Assembly: GCA_024699855.1 (NCBI GenBank)
Contig: JAMPIQ010000001.1
Span: 16,678,001-16,742,000 of the forward strand
Direction: 5' to 3'
Length of the DNA stretch: 64,000 bases
Source: Aphelenchoides besseyi
Lineage: Eukaryota; Nematoda; Chromadorea; Rhabditida; Aphelenchoididae
Shown: piece after piece, positions 56,604-64,000 of the stretch
Layout of the letters: the number at the start of each line of letters is the position of its first letter
How positions within the stretch are numbered: the stretch's first letter is position 1
Notes under the pieces: generated by a model
Database searches by the model: none
What the model was told of the DNA's origin: nothing
The model's input: only the letters and a program-made list of their open reading frames with translations
Translations under genes and position numbers: made by a program

Positions 56604-58837
56604 CTATCCTTGCGATTTGAATTCGACTCTTACCTTTGAATCAGCAAACGAAAGCTGTTTTGTCATGTAAGTGACCATAAACTCGATGATTTCGCCATAA
56701 TCGACTGAAATGTTTTCTTCCTTCAAATAAGCGACAACTCGACGACCCAAAACAACCGTCTAGAAACGTGAAAGTGCATTACATTTTAAGCTCAATCTTA
56801 CGTTGGCAAACATGTTCGGTTGAATGGCCTTCAAATAACCGGTGATGTACGCTTTTACCAAGGACTGAAATTATGACCAGCTATCGAAATGTTTGAATTG
56901 GATTACCGCGGTTTGACGATCGTTAAGTGGTCCATGTATGCTCAATCGTGGAGATGACTTTTTGGACTTCTTTTGATGAGAGATTTCGGTTTGTTGTGGA
57001 GAGTTGAAAACACGAGTTGGTTGCTCTTGAACAGGAGATTGTTTGGCTATTTGATTACGAGACGCGTTTTCTGTAGGTCGAGTTTCTTGAATTGGCTTTA
57101 GATGATTGCGTACAATTGAATTTGGCATAATTGGGATTGGATTGGAAGTAGCAGCTTTTTTAGTTGATTTGCTGGACGTACTTTGATCATCGGATTCGTT
57201 ATTGGAGTTGTGACTGTGATTACGGTTCACCTGAAACCAAATATGTTTGTCATGATGTACGATCGAAATGACCTTAACACGTTGATCCGTGTTCTCCGCT
57301 GATTCAACCATCTTTATGCTCGCTGAAACTGAGGTTTTGGAAGCAGCCGGTACAGCTTCCAATTCATCGTCCGAATCTTCCTCTTCGTCGCTGTACACTC
57401 CGGGGCCACGAACCGTGGTCGCCCGTTTTTGTATCGCTTGATTTAATTTTCCCGATGGTGGAATGTTGCTCAATTGAGATGCAATCAAAGATGACGGTTT
57501 TTGAGCGAATTCGTTCGTTGGCGTTTCATCGTCGGGCAACGTGAATCCACTATTGAGATAATCGGGAGTGTTGTCAACATATTCTGGCGCTTGCTAAAAA
57601 TCTTTTTCGATTTCAAAACAACAAAAACATACGTAGGTGACTGTTTTCTTTTTGCTCTTCGAGCGTTCACGATTTAAGAACTCGTTGTTGTGACGATGAA
57701 GTTGTTTGATATCATCGTTCTTGGCAATATTTTTCAGTTCCTCTTTGATAGCTTCGTATTTTTCTTTGATTTCTAAAAGAAAAAGATTCCAAGTATGCTT
57801 TTGATTTAAAGTGCTGACCTGCAAGTGGACGCTTCAATGTGACGTGTATGAAGCCGGTGCGATAAGCGTCTTTCTGAGTTTGAACATCGTCGAAACACAA
57901 TTCTTCAAGTACCATCGCTGCTTCGCCAACACCAAAGATTTTCTTCAGTTCCTAAACTCAGTCGATTAAAACTTATTTTCGTGAAATAGAAATCGATAGC
58001 AACTAAACGAACCGCTTTGTTCAATGCGACTCCGTGAATCTTTGCGTATTCCGTTTGAACTTCTTGATACGGCTTGAAGCTCTTGATGGCACCAACATTA
58101 TGCATACACTCGTAGAGTCGCAAACGAGCCTGAAGTCGATGTAAAACGATGTTGTGCAAATAGTCAACTTACATCGATTGATTCAGGATTCAAGCTGGCC
58201 GCATCCATTCGAGCTGCACGATCAATTCGCTTATCTAATTCACTGGAAATTCAAGTTGTCAAGCAACAGGTTGAAATCCGTTTTACCGTTTGCTTGCATT
58301 CGATTCGCCACATTTCTGTTCAACAAGCAATTGGCTCAAGAAGTCATCTTCCCAATTTTGTCCCTTGAAAATCGCTCGATTCTCGTCGTTGTAACTGAGC
58401 TTAACGGCACGTTCCAATCCCTTAGATTGCAAGAGCTTTTTGAAGCTTGGAACTTCGAAGGCATCAGCCACATCTTGAGCACGAATTCCCGTATCTTCTC
58501 TGTAAACAAAAAAGTCAAAAAGAATGAATGAAATAACTTACTCAAAGTGATGAATCAACGTCTGTACGCCGGTATCCACCAAATAACCGCCGCGATGTTC
58601 GTAAGCAAGAAGTGTTGTACGCAGAAGTTTTCCGAACTCCTCCAAACGTTCGGCCGATGTCATCTCCTTATCATAAACAAGATCACCACCTGGTTTTACG
58701 GTTTTCAATACCATCTCAACATCAGCATGACTTCGCTCCGAAAGACGTTGAAACTCCTGCGTTTGTTGAAGTTCAGCGATTGTGCCGTTGACATTGCTCG
58801 CGTTGCAGCTCTTCGTAGCAAACTCGGAGCGTTCCAT
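56604..58837 (-). CDS. BAR-domain-like coiled-coil protein, possibly CIBAR/FAM92-related
   Basis: ATG at 58837 (MERSEFATKSCNASNVNGTI). The first ~300 residues are almost wholly helical: EEFGKLLRTTLLAYEHRGGY, then LVDTGVQTLIHHFE, DARLRLYECMHNVGAIKSFK, ELKKIFGVGEAAMVLEELCF, DDVQTQKDAYRTGFIHVTLK, LAEIKEKYEAIKEELKNIAK. The order of helices and the F-G-x-x-x-R and F-x-x-x-K-I-F signatures recall BAR proteins such as CIBAR1. A long disordered Ser/Lys/Asp-rich linker follows (YSDEEEDSDDELEAVPAASK). The end is a separate compact helical module over three exons (VKAYITGYLKAIQPNMFANT, VVLGRRVVAYLKEENISVDY, IEFMVTYMTKQLSFADSK). Probably binds membranes; family assignment is tentative. Confidence 0.5.
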
Positions 58838-59077
58838 CTTCAACGGTCAGAGGTCCAGAGGAGCAAGTGTTTTAAGATGTAAAGTCAAGGCAAAAAAAAC
58901 ACAAAAACTGTGAAGCTAAGTGGACAAAGAAACACAAAAGTCCCAATTCTATTGATTTCTTGTCTGTAGAAAAAGAAAGCTTTGCATTGAAACAACAGCA
59001 ATTGTGGTTTATGTCTGAAGCGCATTTTGTCGAAACAGAAGATTGCAACGACTGTCAAGTTGTTCGTAAACTCGAAT

Positions 59078-59990
59078 TCAACGTATCTTCAACGACTGAC
59101 TCAAAGTCGTCTGTTCGTACTTGGCAGTTATCTTAAGATCCATTTGAATCTCTGGCAGATGGAGAACAAGCATCGCAACGAATTCGGGGTTTGAATCTCC
59201 GAGAAGCTTGCGAGCCAAGTAGAGGAACGGCTTCTCGGGGTTGTAATTCGATTTCGCCGAGATGTCGTAGTACTGAAAATCCAAAGGATTAGTCCCGTAA
59301 ACAGCCAGCAAAACAAACCTGGAGATTCTTCTTTCGATGGAACGTGATTGCCTTTGCCTTCACTTTGCGATCTTTGACGTCGACCTTGTTGCCAACCAAC
59401 ACCATTGGGATGTTCTCGCAGACGCGCACCAGATCGCGATGCCAATTCGGAACGTTCTTGTAGGTGACTCGAGCAGTCACATCAAACATGATGATGGCGC
59501 AGTTTCCTAAAACGGCAATGAGCTTGAAATCAAAGCTCGAAAACTCACCTTGGATGTAGTAGCCATCGCGCAAACCACCGAACTTCTCCTGACCAGCTGA
59601 AACACATCGGTTAACAACAGTTCAATTCAAACTCTCGATTTCAATAGCAACCAAACAAGAGTTTGGTTTGCCTTTGAGATCGAGAAATCGAATAGTCGAA
59701 CTGACCAGTATCCCAAACCTGAAAGCAGCGAATGAACAAACTGAACAGAAACAATGGAAACTTACGTTGAATCGAATTTGGCCTCGAGTTGTGTGGAAGA
59801 TCAACGGATGGACCTCGACTCCAAGAGTTGCTGAAAACGAAGTTCAGTTCTGGAAGATCGGCAATCTCCACTTACCAATGTACTTCTTCTCAAACTCGCC
59901 AGTCAAATGGCGCTTCACGAACGTGATCTTTCCGGTGCCACCATCGCCCACCAAAACGAGTTTGAAAGTCGGGAGATTGTCGGTTGCCAT
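59078..59990 (-). CDS. ran: Ran GTPase homologue with P-loop Thr to Ile and no acidic tail
   Basis: ATG at 59990: [20 protein letters not shown], then [18 protein letters not shown]. The rest is close to canonical Ran: [120 protein letters not shown]. Ran drives nucleocytoplasmic transport. Two departures: the P-loop GDGGTGKTT reads GDGGTGKIT (Ile codon at 59925-59927), losing the Thr that binds Mg2+ (Thr24 in human Ran), and the C-terminus ends [14 protein letters not shown] instead of the acidic DEDDDL. Exon structure and splice sites are intact, with introns of 40-60 bp. A variant paralogue rather than the main Ran gene is likely. Confidence 0.85.
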
Positions 59991-60099
59991 TTCTAAAGTC
60001 AAACATAAGAAAATGAACGGAAAGGGCAAAATTCACGAGCACGATAATCACAAAGTCGAAACGAATTGAAAGGACTTTCGACCGATCAAATGAACGATC

Positions 60100-60600
60100 G
60101 TTAGTCCCACCAAAACGATGTGTGGAAATTCGAACGACTACGCAAAAACCTTCGAATTTCACTCGAAGGTAAGAAGGAAGAGAAGGCGAACAGCCCACGG
60201 CAACAGAGTCGAGCAATGACATCGACGAAAAAGGTTCGTCTTTGATCAAATCGGATCCCAACAAACAAGATGGAACTAAACGTCCGAGTATGTTTCCGAA
60301 TTCATCTTACATTCAATGACCATCTTTAGGTCTTTTCAATCCGCTTTCTCGTCGTTTCCACGTCTTACTTCTGATCATGATCTTACACTTTTCAAAGACA
60401 AAACGAAAATTGTCTCTCAGATGCTCGATTCTCAACAATATTCAAACGTATATCTAATTGCAAATTGCAAATCTCAATCATTTCAAGTTGAAATTCCAAA
60501 AGCCCTGATATTGTACCGAACTCGTATACGCTCAAGTTTTCTTATCATAAGCTTCTGTTTAATGGAATTGTACAATTCTAAAGCATTGGGACAATGAAAG
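60100..60600 (+). CDS. Possible exons of an unknown gene
   Basis: A plus-strand frame, 60174-60291, reads EQPTATESSNDIDEKGSSLI then KSDPNKQDGTKRPS up to a GTATGT donor, and after an acceptor ATCTTTAG (60330) continues in frame into LFNPLSRRFHVLLLIMILHF, a membrane-like helix. It stops soon after. An alternative frame of 93 codons (60316-60597) overlaps. Neither could be extended; the gene may be truncated. Confidence 0.2.
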
Positions 60601-60712
60601 AAGTTTATTTTGCAAATAAAACAGTCGATTGCAAGAGGTAAATTTTGGATGAACTGTGAAAATAAAACCGGGGATCAAAAGTCGTTTCGTTAAGATGTGC
60701 AGAGATTTCAGT

Positions 60713-61177
60713 CTAGGTAAAAAGAACGGCGATCAACAATCCACATTCAAGAATCATCGTCGAAGCGGTGGGAAAGCAAACCGTCGAACTGCTCACATCT
60801 CCTTGTTCGGGCACTGTGGTTGTATTTGTATCTGTTGCGTCTGAAGCGGCAGCAAGCGTTGTTGATTCGTCATTTCCAACAACTACGCCGGCCGCTTGAA
60901 CTGATGCTCCGGTGCTCGAACTCAATCCACCAGTCAATGCGACAGCTGCGGGTTCGGCTGCTGAAGCGTTGTCAACATAATCGTGGCCATTCCACCAGTT
61001 TTGTGTTGTCGTCGATTCGCCACTCTCCGGAGTGAAATACGATTTCGTAGTTGATGGCGCCTGAAACTTGTCAATCAATTTGAGTGTTAGATCAAAACTC
61101 ACATCTGCAGCTCGAACAAAATTGTAATAACTGAGTGCACAGCTTAAAGCCAAAGCTGCAAGTATCCACGTGTTCAT
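60713..61177 (-). CDS. Secreted mucin-like Ser/Thr/Ala-rich protein
   Basis: Signal peptide MNTWILAALALSCALSYYNF ending near RAAD. A 42 bp intron (61061-61102, GTGAGT...TTTCAG, no stop, divisible by three) lies inside the open frame; without it the product is about 140 residues. The mature part begins APSTTKSYFTPESGESTTTQ and is dominated by Ser, Thr, Ala and Gly, likely O-glycosylated. The C-terminus is hydrophobic (ASTMILECGLLIAVLFT) after a small-residue run, the pattern of a GPI-anchor signal. No family recognised; such proteins are common surface components in nematodes. Confidence 0.6.
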   Translation of the reverse strand: MNTWILAALALSCALSYYNFVRAADVSFDLTLKLIDKFQAPSTTKSYFTPESGESTTTQNWWNGHDYVDNASAAEPAAVALTGGLSSSTGASVQAAGVVVGNDESTTLAAASDATDTNTTTVPEQGDVSSSTVCFPTASTMILECGLLIAVLFT

Positions 61178-61189
61178 TGCAGAAGCTTA

Positions 61190-62871
61190 TCGTTAGTGTC
61201 TAAAAACAGCTAAAATCGCGTGTTTCAAGAGAATTTACGAGACAAAAACTAATCGCGGTCTACGTATCGAATTGTGTTGGAGACAAAAACTCGTAATATC
61301 AAAGTATAATGAAACTCCATCAACATTGCATGCCAAGAACAAAAACGGCTACTGCTCTTTGGGGACGCGATTACTCGAAAATCCGAAATTTCTAATGGGC
61401 CAATTTGGTCAGAAGGTATGCGTGAAGAATGGTAATTACCCGTTGGTCGGCGGATTGACTTCAGAATGTAAATAAAAATAGTCGAAACAAGTGGGTTAAT
61501 AAATGGTAATACTAACTCCGGAGCCTAATTGTCTCGTGATATTACCAAATGTGTATTTTACCTATAATGTCAAGTAATAAGAGATGAAGAAACTAAACGA
61601 TTTCAAAATCCTCAAAGTTCGGTAATTGAGATTAAGAAAGTTTAGACTAACAACCGAGTGGTAATAATCGAAATCGTCCATTCATCGCGTGTTTTTGATT
61701 TCTCAACATTTTTTTATGTCTCCGTAGGATAAAAACGTGCGACCTACGAGGTCTAAATCACAGAGATAAATGAGCCGGACATTATTATCCTTCTGCTCAT
61801 TGCATTGAAATAATCGGACATGTAGGTTGTCATTACCGCGACTTTGAGTACGCGAGTTGCCCAATGGAAGCTAATGAACAAGACGAAGAGAATTTTAATG
61901 AAAAACGACCATCGACTAGTCGGCAGAATTAGAAGATTCTTAAGATCGTCATTCAAGTGAACTGGCACCTGCTGTTTCGGTTTATCGGATATCGTTGAAT
62001 AAGCAGTTTTAAGACGATAAACTCGAATACCAAAACACTCTTTTTGGTCTTAAATAAATCTATCGGCCTCTGCTACACATTGGATACTGACTCTCAAACG
62101 GTCGAAAGAACAATTGAGTTTAATGATCGGTCATTTCGAAAGGTCGGTCAGTTTCGGGGCCAATTAGTTTGAGATTCTTTTCGTCGAATACTCCAAGTAA
62201 TTAACCTACGATATTGCGAATTTGGTTAAATTCATATTTCCGGTAGAGATTCGAAAGTTTGTCACGCCATCAGGTGTCAACGAATTCGATAAACCCGTTT
62301 GTTAATTTCAATAAACTGCTAAATGAACTTCAATAGCATTTCAGCTATGAGACGTTTATAGCAAATCGAATCTTGGACGAAAACGAAACACATGAAAGCC
62401 ACTTATGAAGTTGATGATCCCAAAGAGTATGTTCACAAGAAGATTTAGTCATTAGAAAAATGAAACGTCAATGATTTGATGTTAAAACGAGAGTAACTGA
62501 ACGTTTTTGTGCAATTAATCTTTTAGTCTTCTGTTCTCTGAGATTCGTTCAAAACACGTGATCTTAAGTGGTTGAGTGATATGCAGCCACTTGTGATGTT
62601 AAAAGTGGATAAACACGAGGTCATAATCCTTAGATCCACCTTCTGTTTTTTTGGTTATGACAAAATCAATTCGAACGCTTCAATGTGCATTTGAATTCGG
62701 AAATTTTATGACAAGAAATAGATCATAAGCTCAATTAAAAAACAGAAATGTATTTACTCAATATTTAAACTGAAAGTTTTATATGTCATTTTAAGAAGCG
62801 CGACTATAGATTTCAGCGATTGTAACTGCTTATTGATTTGCTGAAATAGACATTAAATAATACAGGAAGTA
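61190..62871. other. Intergenic, no gene supported
   Basis: Only short chance frames (for example 61753-61968 on minus). AT-rich, no further copy of the elements seen elsewhere in the window. Confidence 0.4.
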
Positions 62872-64000
62872 CTATTCTGTTCGACAGTTCTCGTCGTCTT
62901 CCAGATTGTTGAATGTACAAAAGACAACATTTGTAGTCAATTTGTGGACTGAAGATCTCGAAGATTGTAAAATCAAAATACCTAACAAGTTGGTATGATT
63001 TTTGAACTTCATTACTTCCAGCAAGACGCTTAGAAGCGTCCGGTCTCGATGTCAATTCTTCGTTTATTACCTCGACCACCTGTTTAAATGAACGATGTGC
63101 CGAGAAAAAGGTCTAATAACAGGCTTGCCCACGGAAGATGAGTTTACTGCGAGTAATCCAAGGACCTCTATATTAAGCGCTCTCACTCCACTCATCCAAC
63201 TTATTCTCGGATAAAAGCGGGTCGAAGTTTGAGTTCGCGTCCATAGTGAGTATTTTCGTGTTCGCTTTTTCCCAGATTCTCCTTCAATTGTGCTGTTTAC
63301 CTTCGTGTTCAAATTTGTGGATCTTTCATTTCCGGTGATTCAGTAAATGTTAACTGAATCAAGCCCGTGCAGTTCTTATGGCGCATCCCATAAACGATGT
63401 TGATTTTGAGGAAGAGTTGGAAACAATCATCGCGGGACTCGATTGAATAGTGATAACAAGCAAAAAAGCGATCTGTTTACAAGCTTAAATATGGTGTTTG
63501 GATGTGTGAACAGCAAGGAAATAATCCATGGCTTTTGGTGCATTGTGGGCACGGTTGATGGACCAGAAGGTAAAGTTAAGATTGAAATCACTTCCAAAAT
63601 GTTATTTTAGTGAAATTACTTTCAATTTTTCATCAGTCGCTGGAATCAACAGGCCGACTCAGGAATCCATATTGGCCTTTGACTCCTTTTGCTTATTGCA
63701 AAATGATCAAAGTTTGAGTCTCGCCAACTTTAACGACAAATACTTCTTGTTTGATGGAAAATTCGACTTTGTCCACCGTCGAGCAACAATCAAGACTATA
63801 CTTCAACTTAATGGACGTAGTTGGAGTACGTTATTGGTCAACGATGACGAACTTGTTCACACTTGTTGGAGGATCAGAAATGGACTCTAACTATTTCTGA
63901 GATCCAAATGTGTAACGACTTCTCATTAACACCAATCAACTGCCCGTTCAACTTTACTTCACAACCGTGCGAGACAAACACCTCATTGGATTTTGTGCAG
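62872..64000 (+). repeat. Dispersed repeat, copy C (continues past window end)
   Basis: Matches copy A (inverted) over 62872-63800 and copy B over 62990 to about 63970 with few differences. The first exon (MVFGCVNSKEIIHGFWCIVG, from 63491) and its intron are intact. In the second exon the codon corresponding to TGG in copy A is TGA here (KMIKV-stop), a point change. A separate 120-codon frame (63528-63890) is open in this copy but is shifted relative to the spliced one. The minus strand carries an open frame (63079-62813) with VVEVINEELTSRPDASKRLA. Confidence 0.75.

Noticed and set aside
1..64000. CRISPR arrays, bacterial operons, ribosomal RNA
   Set aside because: None seen; dense short spliceosomal introns show the DNA is eukaryotic nuclear.

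Overview
The window is nuclear DNA of a small-genome animal, most likely a nematode. Protein genes are split by many very short introns (mostly 40-60 bp, GT...TTTTAG or TTNCAG, a few GC-AG). Coding density is high, on both strands. The gene set fits: a Pro-rich secreted protein ending in a ground-like domain (a nematode family), a collagen-olfactomedin (colmedin) protein, a front-end fatty acid desaturase, an Arrowhead/lim-4 type LIM-homeobox factor and a SETMAR/set-23 type methyltransferase. All identifications are by eye from translated exons; splice junctions were inferred by hand.

Layout. 1-4 kb: transposon remains (mariner-type transposase fragment, two inverted-repeat elements) and the first copy (inverted) of a ~0.93 kb dispersed repeat. 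5-10 kb: ARL8 GTPase (+), ATF4-like bZIP (-), SET methyltransferase (-). 10.7-13 kb: a trypsin-like peptidase gene (-) preceded by a gene carrying only a TDP-43-type N-terminal domain (-). 14-21.5 kb: single-pass coiled-coil membrane protein (+), LIM-homeodomain factor (+), pepsin-like aspartic protease homologue (+, probably decaying). 21.5-25 kb: a palindromic element, a short integrin-alpha-stalk-like membrane protein (-), second repeat copy. 26-28 kb: colmedin (+). 28.6-33 kb: transposon-rich interval with a frameshifted DDE_1 transposase and degenerate exons.

33-62 kb is the densest part: front-end desaturase (+), PLC-delta-like phospholipase C (-), CCDC22 (-), DNAJB12/14-like co-chaperone (+), ground-like secreted protein (+), ubiquitin-like pseudogene (-), TAB1-like (-), a G6PD C-terminal fragment abutting a truncated Hsp70 (-), an FN3 fragment (-), an M3-peptidase homologue lacking its zinc motif (+), aldo-keto reductase (+), a BAR-like coiled-coil protein (-), a Ran GTPase with an altered P-loop (-) and a mucin-like secreted protein (-). 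The window ends in the third repeat copy, which runs off the edge.

The genes do not form one pathway; they look like a normal mix of housekeeping, membrane-traffic (ARL8, CCDC22), signalling (PLC, TAB1) and developmental genes. What stands out is how many are altered at the residue or frame that defines the family: Ran P-loop Thr to Ile, ubiquitin-like in-frame stop, M3 without HEXXH, pepsin-like Asp to Glu plus frameshift, Hsp70/G6PD chimera, TDP-43 domain without RRMs. These, and the lineage-specific repeat family, are the main leads.
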